A DNA stretch of 64,000 nucleotides, from assembly GCA_963726785.1 (NCBI GenBank), contig CAVSDJ010000009.1, positions 310,001-374,000 of the forward strand, in the 5' to 3' direction. Of this stretch, positions 1-10,240 are shown one piece after another (position 1 is the stretch's first letter; each line of letters begins with the position of its first letter). The stretch comes from DATEKX01 sp963726785. Lineage in GTDB: Bacteria; Acidobacteriota; Blastocatellia; UBA7656. The notes beneath the pieces are model-generated. The model saw nothing but the letters and a program-made list of their open reading frames with translations, was not told the DNA's origin and ran no database searches. The position numbers and the translations under genes are program-made.

Positions 1-2407
1 GAAGCGCAATCATCGGGTCAACTTTCGTAGCGCGACGAGCAGGCACGAAACAGGCTCCCAGAGCCACTCCTGCCAGCAACACCGAAATAAGCGCGAAGGT
101 CACAGGGTCAGTAGCAGAGACGCCGAAAAGCAGGCTAGCCATCAAACGGGTGAGGAAGAAAGCGCCGACAAGGCCGATGCTGATGCCCGAGACGGTGAGC
201 AACAAGCCCTGCTTAATGACCATCTTGAGCACGTCCGAAGATTGCGCGCCCAACGCCATGCGTATGCCGATTTCGTGTGTGCGCTGCGTGACCGAATAAC
301 TCATCACGCCATAGATTCCCACTGCCGCGAGCACGAGAGCTAAAATGGCGAAGCCTGCCAACAGAACCATCGTCAATTGCTGCTGGGCAATCGCATTACC
401 CATTAATTGATCCATCGAACTGGTGCCATAGACCGGCAGGTCTTTGTCAACCGAGCGGATTGCCTGTTCGATGGTCGAGGCCAGTGCAAGCGGATTGCCT
501 GCGGTGCGCGCGACTAATGCCAAAGAGCCTACAGTCTCTTGCTCCAGCGGCAAGTATGCTTGCATGGGAGTCTCCTGATTCACACCTTCCAACTTCACAT
601 CAGAGACCACGCCGACCACTTCACGCACGGGCGTTTTGTTTTCCGGCCAGCCCTGCTTAAGTCGTTTCCCAATCGGACTCTCGCCGGGCCACAAACGGCG
701 CGCGAGCGTTTCGTTGATCACCGTCACGCGCGGCGCATTCGCGCCATCGGCCTCGCTCAAGACGCGGCCTTCGAGCAGTCGTATGCCCATCACCTCGAAG
801 TAGTTCGCGCTCACAGGAGTGAATGCTGAACTCGGCAACTCTGCGCGCGGCGGCACGGGTTTGTCCATTGCCATGAAGACAGAATTCCAGTTAGACCCGT
901 CAATCGGCAGCGAAAGAGTCAGCGCCGCCGAAAGCACGCCCGGCACTCCTTCTACTCGACTCAGACATTCACGGTAAAATGTGCGCCGATTTTCTTCCTT
1001 GTAAGTGACTGCCGACAGCGTGAATTGCATCGTCAGCAGCCGCTCTGCGTTGAAGCCCGGGTCTACGCGCGTCAACTGGGATACGGTGCGCAGCATCAAG
1101 CCCGCGCCTGCCAGTAACACCAGTGCCAGCGCGACTTCGGCAACAAGCAAAACTTTACGCATCCTCTCTCTTGATGAACCGGCGATAGACCGCCCGCCTT
1201 CTTTCAACACGCTGTTGAGGTCAGCGCGCGATGCTTGTAATGCCGGAAACAACCCGAACAGCAAACCAGTGAGCACAGACACGCCCAGCGTGAAAATGAG
1301 CACGGTTCTGTTCAGTTTGACTTGATCCAATCGCGGCGTATTCTGCGGAGCCAGAGCAACCAGACCGTCCATCGCCCAGGCTCCTATCAGCAGACCAGCC
1401 GCTCCGCCCAGCGCCGAAATTAAAAAACTTTCGCTGAACAACTGTCGAATGATCCGCATACGACCCGCGCCCAGCGCGAGCCGGATAGCTATCTCTTTAT
1501 GCCGCTCTGTCGCGCGCATCAGCATCAGATTTGCCACATTGACGCAGGCAATCAATAATACAAATCCGACTGCTGCGAGTAAGACGAGCAGGGCCGGGCG
1601 GATGGTTTCCACGAGCCGGTCATTCAGCTTTTGCACTATCGCGCCGTTGCCGCTGTTGGTGGCCGGGTATTCGCTCTCAAGCTGCGCAGCCAGCGCTTCC
1701 ATTTCTTTGCGCGCCTGCTCCTCTGTCACACCGGTTTTCAACCGCGCCAATATGTTCAGTCCGAAGTGATTGCCGCGATCAAGCAGGCCAAAACTCTGAG
1801 TCAGGGAGAGACCTATGGGAACGTAGAGGTCATCGCGACGGAGGAACTGAAACCCGGGCGGCAACACACCGATTACGTAAAACGGTTTTCCGTCTATATT
1901 GATCGTTTTGCCGATAATTTCGGAATCACTCCCGAATTTCTCTTTCCATAAACCTGTGCTGATCATTGCCGTCGGCGTGGCGTCGGGCTTATCATCCTGC
2001 GCTTCAAACAGTCGTCCGAGTTGCGGCTTCACGCCGAGCAGTTGAAGAAAATTCCAGTTCACCGTCCGGCCTTGCAATCGGGTAGGCTGGTCTATGCCCG
2101 TCAGGTTGAACGACTGGCTGCGACCACTCGCCATATCCTCGAACGACAGCGCGCGCGCACGCCAGTCTTCGTAGTTCGGATATGCGACGCCCATTCGATC
2201 ACCATCAGGATCTTTCTCCGTCATGATGACCAGGCGATCAGGCTCAGGAAAAGGCAAAGGGCGCAACAGCACGGCATGAACTACGCTGAAGATCGCAGTA
2301 TTTGCGCCTATGCCGAGCGCCAGCACCAGCACTACCACTGCCATAAAGGCAGGATTTTTCAGCAGTATCCGAAATCCGTAGCGAATGTCTTTGAATAGGT
2401 TTTCCAT
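1..2407 (-). CDS. ADOP-family orphan permease, copy 1 (3' end outside window)
   Basis: Inner-membrane protein with two FtsX/MacB-type permease halves; transported substrate unknown. The frame is open from ATG at 2407, with GGAGG four bases upstream, to the window edge, where it reads DPMIALR, so only the last couple of codons and the stop are missing. It starts MENLFKDIRYGFRILLKN, followed by the first membrane helix with LALGIGANTAIFSVV. The middle block FVLLIACVNVANLM and the C-terminal block EIGIRMALGAQSSDVLK are intact. Its last 250 or so coding bases are almost identical to copy 2, although the rest differs clearly. No ATPase gene adjoins it. Confidence 0.93.
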   Translation of the reverse strand, partial: MENLFKDIRYGFRILLKNPAFMAVVVLVLALGIGANTAIFSVVHAVLLRPLPFPEPDRLVIMTEKDPDGDRMGVAYPNYEDWRARALSFEDMASGRSQSFNLTGIDQPTRLQGRTVNWNFLQLLGVKPQLGRLFEAQDDKPDATPTAMISTGLWKEKFGSDSEIIGKTINIDGKPFYVIGVLPPGFQFLRRDDLYVPIGLSLTQSFGLLDRGNHFGLNILARLKTGVTEEQARKEMEALAAQLESEYPATNSGNGAIVQKLNDRLVETIRPALLVLLAAVGFVLLIACVNVANLMLMRATERHKEIAIRLALGAGRMRIIRQLFSESFLISALGGAAGLLIGAWAMDGLVALAPQNTPRLDQVKLNRTVLIFTLGVSVLTGLLFGLFPALQASRADLNSVLKEGGRSIAGSSRERMRKVLLVAEVALALVLLAGAGLMLRTVSQLTRVDPGFNAERLLTMQFTLSAVTYKEENRRTFYRECLSRVEGVPGVLSAALTLSLPIDGSNWNSVFMAMDKPVPPRAELPSSAFTPVSANYFEVMGIRLLEGRVLSEADGANAPRVTVINETLARRLWPGESPIGKRLKQGWPENKTPVREVVGVVSDVKLEGVNQETPMQAYLPLEQETVGSLALVARTAGNPLALASTIEQAIRSVDKDLPVYGTSSMDQLMGNAIAQQQLTMVLLAGFAILALVLAAVGIYGVMSYSVTQRTHEIGIRMALGAQSSDVLKMVIKQGLLLTVSGISIGLVGAFFLTRLMASLLFGVSATDPVTFALISVLLAGVALGACFVPARRATKVDPMIAL

Positions 2408-2424
2408 AAGCCCTCCGTTTGTGG

Positions 2425-2484
2425 CAGTAGCCCGCGCGTAAGCAAGGGCACAGGCACACGCCCTTGCTTACGCGCGGCCTACTG
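2425..2484. repeat. ADOP spacer palindrome, type A/A
   Basis: Arms 2425-2449 and 2460-2484 are complementary over 25 bases with one mismatch, around a loop of about 10 bases. Core of the arm: GCCCGCGCGTAAGCAAGGGC. It begins one base past the stop of copy 2 and ends just before the ribosome binding site of copy 1. There is no T-run after it in the direction of transcription, so it is not a typical intrinsic terminator. Confidence 0.92.
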
Positions 2485-2485
2485 A

Positions 2486-4959
2486 TTATTCGTATCGAAG
2501 CGCGACCATCGGGTCTACTTTCGTAGCGCGACGAGCAGGCACGAAACAGGCTCCCAGAGCCACTCCTGCCAGCAATACTGAAATAAGCGCGAAGGTCACA
2601 GGGTCAGTAGCAGAGACGCCGAAAAGCAAGCTAGCCATCAAACGGGTGAGGAAGAAAGCGCCGACAAGGCCGATGCTGATGCCCGAGACGGTGAGCAATA
2701 AGCCCTGCTTAACAACCATCTTGAGCACGTCCGAAGCTTGCGCGCCCAACGCCATGCGAATGCCGATTTCGTGTGTGCGTTCGGCCACAGCATAACTCAT
2801 CACGCCATACAGCCCGACTGCCGCAAGCAGAAGCGCAAGACCGGCAAAGATGCCCAGCAGAAGCGTGCTGAAGCGCGGACGCGCGAGCGAATCGGCAAGA
2901 CGGCTTTCCATCGTCGTGATGTTTGCGACGGGCTGGTCTTTGTCTATCGCAGTGACCTGATCGCGAACCGCCGACGCAAGGCTCAAAGGATCGCCTGTCG
3001 TGCGCACGGCTAATGACATCGCAAGGTAAGTTTCAAACACGCCGCCCTGAGCGTGCGGCAAATAAATTTCCGGCTTGACCTGCTCGTTCAGTCCGCCAGT
3101 CCGCACGTCGCTGATTATTCCGACGATCTTGAGTCGCGGGAATCGAAAGCCGGGAGGCAGCAATCCCGGCGGCACCATCTCTTCGGGCACTCCTGTCAGC
3201 ACGATTTTTCCAATCGGGTCTTCGTCAGGAAAGAAGCGCCGCGCCGACGTTTCATTGATTATGGCTACTGTCTGGCTATCGCCGTTGTCTCGTTCATCGA
3301 AGAAGCGGCCCTTCGCAAGAGGAATCGCCATCGTATGAAAATAACCGGGGCTGATCTGGAAATACTGAATCAACGGTATGCTTTCGATTGACGTTGGAGC
3401 GGGTCTGTCCTGGCGTGTGAAAAGCTTGCTAGAGTTTCCGGTCATTGGAAGAATCGAAGTTGCTGCGGCGGACTCGACACCGGGCAGCGCCGAAACTTTT
3501 TCAACCAGTTCGCGGAAGAAACCCACCTTCAATTCCGGTCGAGAGTCGGGATACTTTGTATCAGGCAGCGAGACCGACATCGTCAAGACGTTTTCCGGTT
3601 TGAAGCCGGGGCTGACGCTACTGAGCCGCGCGAAACTGTTTATCATCAAGCCTGCGCCTATCAAGAGCATAAGCGAGATGGCGATTTCCGATATCACCAG
3701 CGCATTGCGAACGCGGTGGCTGGTCACGCCTCCGGTCGAGCCTCGACTGCCTTCTTTGAGTGATTCGTTCAGGTCGGGCTTTGAAGTTTGAAGCGCCGGG
3801 ATGAGGCCGAAAATTATTCCTGTCAAAAGCGAGACCAGCAGCGTGAAACCGAGCACGCGGCCATCCACTGTGATCTCGCTAAACCTGGGCAACTCGTCAG
3901 GAGTCAGACCGACGAGTGCGTCCACGCCCCACAGCGCCACAAGCATTCCGAGAATGCCGCCTGAAAGCGCCAACATCACGCTTTCCGTAAGCAACTGGCG
4001 AATGATGCGCGTGCGGCTGGCTCCAAGCGTTGTGCGAATGGCCATCTCTTTTTGTCGAGACGCGGCGCGCGCGAGCATCAGATTAGCGACGTTCGCGCAG
4101 GCGATCAATAGTACAAATCCGACCGCGCCGAGCAGCACAAAAAGCGCTGTCTGTATCTGGCCGACCGTCTCTTCGCGCAGCGAGACGACGTTTGCGCCTA
4201 CGCCAGCGTTTTCGGGGTACTGTTGCTCAAGCTGTGCCGTTATACCAACTATGTCCGCGCGAGCTTGTTCGATAGTTACGCCGGGTTTGAGCCTCGCGAT
4301 TGAGGTGAGCGAGTGATTGCCACGAGTGTTGTTACTGTCATCAGCAGGGAATGACAAAGGAGTCCACAGCGCGATTTCTGCGTCCGGGTACTGAAAGCCT
4401 TTGGGCATTATGCCCACGACTGTGAACAGGTTTCCATTGAGCATGATCGCCTTGACCAATGATGTTTGCGTCAGAGCCGAAGCGACGCGCCCACAAGCCG
4501 TAACTCAAGACCACGACCCGGTGTTTGCCGAATTGCTCTTCTTCGAGAGCTGAACGTGCGGCCAAGAATCGGATTGACCTTGAGCACAGGGAAAAGGTCG
4601 GAAGAGGTCAGCAAGCCTTGGATTCGCTCAGGCTCATCAGTGCCCGTGATGTTGTAGTTCTCGTACTGATGAGCGGCCACATGATCGAAGACCTGATTCT
4701 GCTCTCTCCACGCCTTAAAATCAGGCAGAGAGACATTCATGTCGGCCAGCCCTCTGGGATAGTTCGTCTCTTTGACGATCATTATCTGATCGGGATTATC
4801 GTAGGGCAGCGGGCGCAACAGCACTGCGTTGACCACACTGAAGATGGCCGTGTTGGCTCCGATGCCTAATGCGAGCGCAATGATTGCGATTGCAGTGAAG
4901 GCCGGACGCTTCATCAACATGCGAACGCCATAGCGAAGGTCTTTCAGTAAAGTTTCCAT
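2486..4959 (-). pseudogene. ADOP-family permease, copy 2, two frameshifts
   Basis: Reads from ATG 4959 (METLLKDLRYGVRMLMKR; AGAGGA upstream) to TAA at 2486. Frame one stops making sense after NPILGRTF near 4553. The middle frame supplies LEEEQFGKHRVVVLSYGLW, and near 4457 reading must shift again to AIMLNGNLFTVVGIMPKGF. Both events are single-base insertions, so removing two bases restores about 823 codons, normal for the family. The remaining 657-residue C-terminal frame from 4459 is otherwise clean and ends VDPMVALRYE. Either a recently broken gene or two consensus errors. Confidence 0.88.
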
Positions 4960-4979
4960 AATTTCCTCTGTTTGTGACG

Positions 4980-5035
4980 GTAGCCCGTGCGTAAGCAAGG
5001 GCGCAGGCACACGCCCTTGCTTACGCACGGGCTAC
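4980..5035. repeat. ADOP spacer palindrome, type A/A
   Basis: Perfect 24-base arms at 4980-5003 and 5012-5035 with an 8-base loop. This is a type A variant with GTGCG in place of GCGCG, and the same change appears in both arms, so the complement has been kept. It starts a few bases after the copy 3 stop. Confidence 0.92.
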
Positions 5036-5066
5036 TGCCTATTCGTAACGAAGCGCGACCATCGGA

Positions 5067-7466
5067 TCAACTCTTCGTGGCGCGGCGAGCAGGCACGAAA
5101 CAGGCTCCCAGAGCCACTCCTACGAGCACAAGCGATGCGCCGATGAAGGTTGTAAGGTCTGTCGCGCTGAGACCGTAAAGGAAACTCGTCAAAACGCGCG
5201 TGACTACGAATGCCGCAGACAATCCCAAAGCTACTCCGATCAAAACGGGAACGATGCCCCGCCCCATCACGAACTTCAAAATGTCTTTGCCTTCAGCGCC
5301 CAGAGCCATGCGAATGCCAATCTCGCGCGTGCGCTGGCTGACCGAATAAGCAACCACGCCGTAAATTCCTGTGACCGCAAGCGTCAAGGCAAGCACGCTG
5401 AACATGCCGAGCAGAGTCGCGGCGAATCGTTCGGTTACGAGCAGATAGCCTATGTGCTGGTCGAGCGTACCCGTGTCGAAAAGCGGAACATTGCTGTCAA
5501 TCGCGCTTGTTTCGTGCTCGACCGAAGCGAGCAGGTTCGATGGGTTGCCGCTTGTTCGCGCAATGAAAGTGATGCTTGAAAGACTCTGCGCCTGACTGAG
5601 CGGCGTGTAGATATAAGGCAAAGGGGATTCGCGCAAACTGTGATACTTGGAATCCTTCGCCACGCCTACGACTTTGACTTCGATGTCGAATATTTTGACG
5701 GACTGTCCGAGCGGGTCTCGACCCTGCCAGTATCTGCGCGCCATCGCTTCGCTGATGACGACGACCGGCTCGGTTCCCGGCCTATCCGCGTTGCTGAACT
5801 CTCGCCCTGCGATGATGGGAATGCCCATCGTTCGGAAATAATTAACGCCTATCACATTCGTATCAACTGACATACGCTCGCCCGGTTGAGGCGTGTATCC
5901 GCTGACAGAGAAACTCTCTCTGTCAATGTCTGCGTTGACGGGCACGTTTATTGCCCAGCTTGCGGATTCAACGCCGGGCAGGCGTTCGACTCTTTCAGCC
6001 AGTTGTTCGTAAAACGATGCGGCTTGCGCTTTCGTGTATCGCTGAAGCCCGAGATTCACGGTTGCGAGCGCGACGTTATGAGAGTTGAAGCCGGGATCAA
6101 TTGCCAGCGCATTGCGAAGGCTTCGGATGAAGAGGCCCGCGCCTACCAGCAGCAGCAGACAGAGCGCGACCTGCGCGGTTACGAGCGCGTTGCGCAGAAA
6201 AGAGCGGCTGTGGGATTGCGAAACCTGATCTTTGAGCGCGGCGACCAGATCGGGCTTTGAAGCTTGAAGCGCCGGAGCAAGCCCGAAGACTATGCCTGTG
6301 ATGAGTGAAATCAAAAGCGTGAAGCCGAGCGCCGGAACGTTCAGCGCGATTCCCAGTTTGCTGAGCGGAATGTCGCCCGGCAGGTGATATGCTTTTATCA
6401 AATCAATCGCCCAGACGGCGACTAACAATCCGACCGCTCCGCCGATGATCGAGAGCAGCACGCTTTCCGTCAGCATCTGGCGAACGATTCGGCCACGACC
6501 GGCTCCCAGAGCCAGTCTCACGGCAATCTCTTTGCGCCGCGCGGTGGCTTTGACCAGCAGCAGATTCGCAACATTCGAGCAGGCGATGGCGAGCGCGATT
6601 CCAACTGTGGCGGCAAGCAGGCCGATGAACCGCAGAAAGTCGCTCCGGCTGCGTATCCCTGTGGCGGCGGTCGTGATGGGACTCAATTCAATGGAAAAAT
6701 CTTTTGGAGTGCCCTGGGCATATGCTTGTTCCTGTCGTGTCGCCAACACGTTCAGTTCGGATTGCGCTTGTTCGATAGTTACGCCGGGCTTCAGCCTGCC
6801 GATCACACGGAGCCAACTCCAGCCGCGCGTATCAAGGCTCAGTCGCGTGTAGCTTCCCGTAGCCACGAGCGGCCATGTTTGAATCGGAATCCAGAGGTCG
6901 GGCGAATAAGCGAGAGTGGCCCCGCGAAAGTCGCGCGCCGCGACGCCGATGATGTCGAAGCTCTGGCCGTTGAGCGTGAGCGTCTTGCCGATTACCTGGC
7001 GGTCGCTCGCGAAGCTTCGCTGCCACAGGCCGTAGCTGAGTATTGCGACCGCAGGACCGCCCGATGTCTGATCTTCTTCGACAACAAACGTGCGACCGAG
7101 CGCAGTCTTCACGCCTACTACGTCGAAGTAATTTCCTGAGACTACGTCTGCGGAAACAAGCTCTGGCTTGCCCTCTCTGCCCATGCTGAGCGTTCGCGGA
7201 GCGAAAGCCGCGAGGCTTGTGAAGACTTCGTTCTGATCTCGAAAATCTTTATACGACGGATAAGAGACGACATCGTTTGTGAATGCGGCAATCCTGTCAG
7301 GTTCTTCAACCGCGAGCGGGCGAAGCAGGACTGAATAGATCAGGCTGAAAATGGTAGTGTTCGCGCCAATGCCGAGCGCAAGCGACAGCACTGCGATTGC
7401 TGTGAAGGCGGGCCGCTTGAGCAGAGTCCGAATCCCGTAACGCAGGTCTTGAATGAAAGTCTCCAC
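5067..7466 (-). CDS. ADOP-family permease, copy 3, C-terminus frameshifted
   Basis: 799 residues, duplicated permease. The start is GTG at 7464-7466 (reads METFIQDLRYGIRTLLKR), with GAGGTG seven bases upstream. The protein is complete up to FVPARRATK, then a one-base insertion near 5070 adds Ser and a stop. In the shifted frame the usual ending VDPMVALRYE follows and stops at 5039. Only the last ten or so residues are lost, so it may still work, or the insertion may be a sequence error. Its two large extracytoplasmic segments differ widely from copies 1 and 2. Confidence 0.93.
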   Translation of the reverse strand: METFIQDLRYGIRTLLKRPAFTAIAVLSLALGIGANTTIFSLIYSVLLRPLAVEEPDRIAAFTNDVVSYPSYKDFRDQNEVFTSLAAFAPRTLSMGREGKPELVSADVVSGNYFDVVGVKTALGRTFVVEEDQTSGGPAVAILSYGLWQRSFASDRQVIGKTLTLNGQSFDIIGVAARDFRGATLAYSPDLWIPIQTWPLVATGSYTRLSLDTRGWSWLRVIGRLKPGVTIEQAQSELNVLATRQEQAYAQGTPKDFSIELSPITTAATGIRSRSDFLRFIGLLAATVGIALAIACSNVANLLLVKATARRKEIAVRLALGAGRGRIVRQMLTESVLLSIIGGAVGLLVAVWAIDLIKAYHLPGDIPLSKLGIALNVPALGFTLLISLITGIVFGLAPALQASKPDLVAALKDQVSQSHSRSFLRNALVTAQVALCLLLLVGAGLFIRSLRNALAIDPGFNSHNVALATVNLGLQRYTKAQAASFYEQLAERVERLPGVESASWAINVPVNADIDRESFSVSGYTPQPGERMSVDTNVIGVNYFRTMGIPIIAGREFSNADRPGTEPVVVISEAMARRYWQGRDPLGQSVKIFDIEVKVVGVAKDSKYHSLRESPLPYIYTPLSQAQSLSSITFIARTSGNPSNLLASVEHETSAIDSNVPLFDTGTLDQHIGYLLVTERFAATLLGMFSVLALTLAVTGIYGVVAYSVSQRTREIGIRMALGAEGKDILKFVMGRGIVPVLIGVALGLSAAFVVTRVLTSFLYGLSATDLTTFIGASLVLVGVALGACFVPARRATKS

Positions 7467-7486
7467 TGTTTCACCTCGAAGTGAAT

Positions 7487-7547
7487 CAGTAGCCCGCGCG
7501 TAAGCAAGGGCGAAAAGCTTACGCCCTTGCTTACGCGCGGGCTACTG
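7487..7547. repeat. Spacer palindrome, type A/A, at the array edge
   Basis: Perfect 26-base arms at 7487-7512 and 7522-7547 with a 9-base loop containing AAGCTT. It lies upstream of ADOP copy 3 and downstream of the response-regulator gene, showing that the element goes with the 5' side of an ADOP gene even when the neighbour is not ADOP. Confidence 0.92.
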
Positions 7548-7569
7548 AAATCTATACATTCACTACTAC

Positions 7570-9192
7570 TTATTTGACTGCTAAAACGATGAGAGTGGCA
7601 TCATCCTGGAAGTCTCCGCCGCTGAATTCAGCCACGCTCGCCATCACCATCGCTTGCAATCTGACTGCATCAAGCTCACGGTTTTCAATCAACAGACTGA
7701 CCAGGCGTTCTTCGCTGAATTCTTCCCCTTGCGAATCCCTCACTTCCGTAATGCCATCGGTGAAAAGCAGCACGCGGTCGCCCGCTGTCAATTCGATCTC
7801 GCCTTGCGTGAAATGCCAGTCAGGGAACGGGCCTAAGACCGAGCCGCCTTCTTCGAGGCGAGCGACCGAGCCGTCTTCGCGCACAAGCATCGGAGCATTG
7901 TGTCCCGCGTTGGCATAAGTAAAGCGATTGTTTTCTGAATCGAGCAAGCCATAAAAGAAGGTGATGAAACGATCATCGGCGGTATTGCTGCAAACGACGC
8001 GATTGACTTTCTCGCACACGGCAGCAGGCCCGACATCGGCAGACGCGAATGCTTTGACGGCGGCCTGCACGTTCGACATTAAAAGCGCCGCTGGCATCCC
8101 TTTGCCGCTCACGTCCGCTATGCACAGGGCCACACGGTTCTCGTCAAACTTCAACACGTCGAAGTAATCGCCCGATACCACGCGAGCGGGTCGCCACGCT
8201 CCTGAAATCTCGCAGCCACGCGCTTGCGGAATCGTCTTGGGCAGCAAGCCCTGTTGAATGTCTCGCGCTTCTGCTAACTCTTGCTCTTGCCCGCGCGATT
8301 TCAGGTTGCTTATGCCAACACCTACTTGCTCGACGATGGCGTCCAGAAATCTCATGTCCTCTGCGTCGTACTTTGCGCCCGACGACTTGTCGCCCAGGCA
8401 TATAAGACCTAGAAGATCGCTTTTGACTTTGATGGGCACTATCAATGTGCTGTTTGAAGACGATTCGGATTGCTCTTCATCAATCAAATACGCAGCCGTG
8501 GTCTCAGAAGGCGCATCAATTAATTCAAGAAGATGCTCGTCAGGCTCGAACCTTAATTCTTCGAGCGCTTCGTCAAACGCGCCTGCCCTGGCTATGACGG
8601 AAAACGATTGGTCGCGCAGGGTTCTGATGAATATGACTACGGCAGAACTTTGCAATGTCTGCTCGACGTGCTCTGCGACCGTGTTCAACATAGCGCGCAG
8701 ATCATTCGTCTCAGCAATCAGATGGCCGAGAAGTTTGCGCTCGGCCTTCAATCGTTCTTTCCTGCGAATCGCCTGACCGACTTCGACCTGCTCGCGCAAG
8801 GTGCTGACGAGCCTTGCATTCTCCCACGGCTTCAAGACGAAATCGCGCACGCCTCGGCGCATCGCTTCAACCGTAAGCTCTATGGTGCCCCAGGCGGTCA
8901 TAACGACTATCGGGAGCGTGTTGTCTAGGGCTTGAACGTGCGTGAGCAGGTCTAGCCCTTCCTGCCCCGACGTGGTATCGCGGGCGTAATTGAGATCCAT
9001 CAGCAGTATGTCGTAGCTGCGAGTCTTGAGGGCTTCGATCACTTCGGCAGGCGAAGTCACAGCATCAGCCAGAAAGCCCTCGCCCTTGAGCAGCAGGCGG
9101 AGCGCTTCGAGCACGTCCGGCTGGTCGTCGGCAATAAGCGTTCGCAGAGGGGCTGAAGAGGCTGTTTTCATAATGCTCATATCCGTTGCCAT
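7570..9192 (-). CDS. Response regulator with GAF-like and SpoIIE/PP2C phosphatase output
   Basis: Predicted cytoplasmic signalling protein that would dephosphorylate a partner, typically an anti-sigma-factor antagonist, under control of a receiver domain. The receiver comes first (IADDQPDVLEALRLLL, phospho-acceptor Asp in LLMDLNY, MTAWGT, VLKPW). A short helical linker and a GAF-like segment follow, then a PP2C-type domain with SGDYFD, IADVSGKGMPAALL, ANAGHNAPM, FTDGITEV and a final DDATLIVL, which together supply the metal-binding aspartates. I start it at ATG 9192; ATG 9180 or 9171 is equally possible, since no strong ribosome binding site decides. The open frame extends to 9288, but that part encodes low-complexity repeat. 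The cognate kinase and target are not in the window. Confidence 0.9.
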   Translation of the reverse strand: MATDMSIMKTASSAPLRTLIADDQPDVLEALRLLLKGEGFLADAVTSPAEVIEALKTRSYDILLMDLNYARDTTSGQEGLDLLTHVQALDNTLPIVVMTAWGTIELTVEAMRRGVRDFVLKPWENARLVSTLREQVEVGQAIRRKERLKAERKLLGHLIAETNDLRAMLNTVAEHVEQTLQSSAVVIFIRTLRDQSFSVIARAGAFDEALEELRFEPDEHLLELIDAPSETTAAYLIDEEQSESSSNSTLIVPIKVKSDLLGLICLGDKSSGAKYDAEDMRFLDAIVEQVGVGISNLKSRGQEQELAEARDIQQGLLPKTIPQARGCEISGAWRPARVVSGDYFDVLKFDENRVALCIADVSGKGMPAALLMSNVQAAVKAFASADVGPAAVCEKVNRVVCSNTADDRFITFFYGLLDSENNRFTYANAGHNAPMLVREDGSVARLEEGGSVLGPFPDWHFTQGEIELTAGDRVLLFTDGITEVRDSQGEEFSEERLVSLLIENRELDAVRLQAMVMASVAEFSGGDFQDDATLIVLAVK

Positions 9193-9527
9193 AAAGAGAA
9201 TCCCGCAAGCACATAGCCAAGTAGTGTGCCACTTGCGGATTTTGGATTTTAGATTTTGGATTTTTGGATTGCGCGGGCCAGCGCGCAAGTGCTGAAAGCA
9301 TTGATTAAATAAGACTTAACGGGATATTAAGTGAACAGGGTAATTGAAGGCTCAGAGGTAGTTAAAGATAATCTAAAATCCAAAATCTAAAATCTAAAAT
9401 CGTTTTGTGTTCGCTTCCGGGAACGCTTTTTCCCAAAACCGTAGTGGGCGAGATCCTATTAATTGCAGTTCAGGTATGGATGGCTCGCCTGGCCTGTGGC
9501 GAGATAAATGCGGGAGCTACGCGGCAG
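9193..9527. repeat. Low-complexity intergenic region with inverted A/T-rich repeats
   Basis: Tandem variants of GGATTTTGGATTTTAG at about 9237-9270 reappear inverted at about 9370-9400 (AATCTAAAATCCAAAATC). A short stem CTCGCC/GGCGAG lies at 9484-9503, downstream of the sigma-factor gene. No other gene is seen here. Confidence 0.6.
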
Positions 9528-10208
9528 TTATAGCTGTGATTGAATTTTTTCAAACACATTGGCTACTATGCGGTCGCAGCGCGCTCCGTCGAAATGGAAG
9601 GCTGATACGGTCGCGGCTCCTGTCTGCGCGTAGATTTCTTTACGCAATAAAGCGCGCGCGCGGTGCAGGCGGATTTTTACTGAGCCTTCGCTGATGTCCA
9701 GACACTCGGCGGCTTCTGCCGTGTCCATCTGCTCGACTTCTCTGAGCATGAAGACCGAGCGATAAGTTTGCGGCAGCTTGTCTATAGCCGCTTCCAAAAT
9801 AACTCTCACTGTTTGCGTCAACACTTCTTGCTCCGGCGATGGCAGTTTGGATTCCAGACTCATGCCGCCCTCCATTGATCCTGATGTGGCGTCAATTTCT
9901 ACGAACCTCTGGCGCTTGTGGAGTCTGGCCAGCGCCTCGTGCACGGCAATCTTAGTAAGCCATGTTGAAAACTTGGCCCGGCCATCAAATTGATTCAAAT
10001 GCATGTACGCACGGACATAAGCCTCCTGCGTCACCTCTTCGGCCTCGCCGTCGTTGCCCAGTATAGAGCGAGTCACTCGATATATTCGCTGGTTATACCG
10101 GCGCATTATCACTTCATATAAAGCCGTTTCGCCAGCCCTCACTCGCTCGACGACTTCTTCGTCGGTCATCGCGCATGCTGCGTTTGTAATCAATGCTGTG
10201 CTCACCAT
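9528..10208 (-). CDS. ECF-type RNA polymerase sigma factor
   Basis: About 226 residues. Region 2 is visible in RYNQRIYRVTRSILGNDG and EEVTQEAYVRAYMHL; region 4 in LPQTYRSVFMLREVEQ followed by the helix-turn-helix DISEGSVKIRLHRARALLR. I chose ATG 10208 because AGGAG lies ten bases upstream; the frame is open to 10238. It is divergent from the DoxX-like gene, and the gap holds a mirrored pair of promoter-like motifs, which suggests self-regulation. No anti-sigma gene adjoins it, and the last 30 residues carry a single Cys. Its regulon is unknown. Confidence 0.93.
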   Translation of the reverse strand: MVSTALITNAACAMTDEEVVERVRAGETALYEVIMRRYNQRIYRVTRSILGNDGEAEEVTQEAYVRAYMHLNQFDGRAKFSTWLTKIAVHEALARLHKRQRFVEIDATSGSMEGGMSLESKLPSPEQEVLTQTVRVILEAAIDKLPQTYRSVFMLREVEQMDTAEAAECLDISEGSVKIRLHRARALLRKEIYAQTGAATVSAFHFDGARCDRIVANVFEKIQSQL

Positions 10209-10240
10209 CGTTTTAGCACTCCTGGATATAGCCGCCACTT

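Noticed and set aside
3801..4316. Plus-strand ORFs of 100-276 codons across the ADOP genes (for example 3801-4316, 48034-48762, 52928-53758)
   Set aside because: They lie antisense to well-conserved ADOP frames, lack ribosome binding sites and recur at the same relative places because the parent genes are similar.
9193..9288. Extra N-terminus of the response regulator
   Set aside because: The codons come from the A/T-rich low-complexity repeat, and the receiver domain starts well after ATG 9192.
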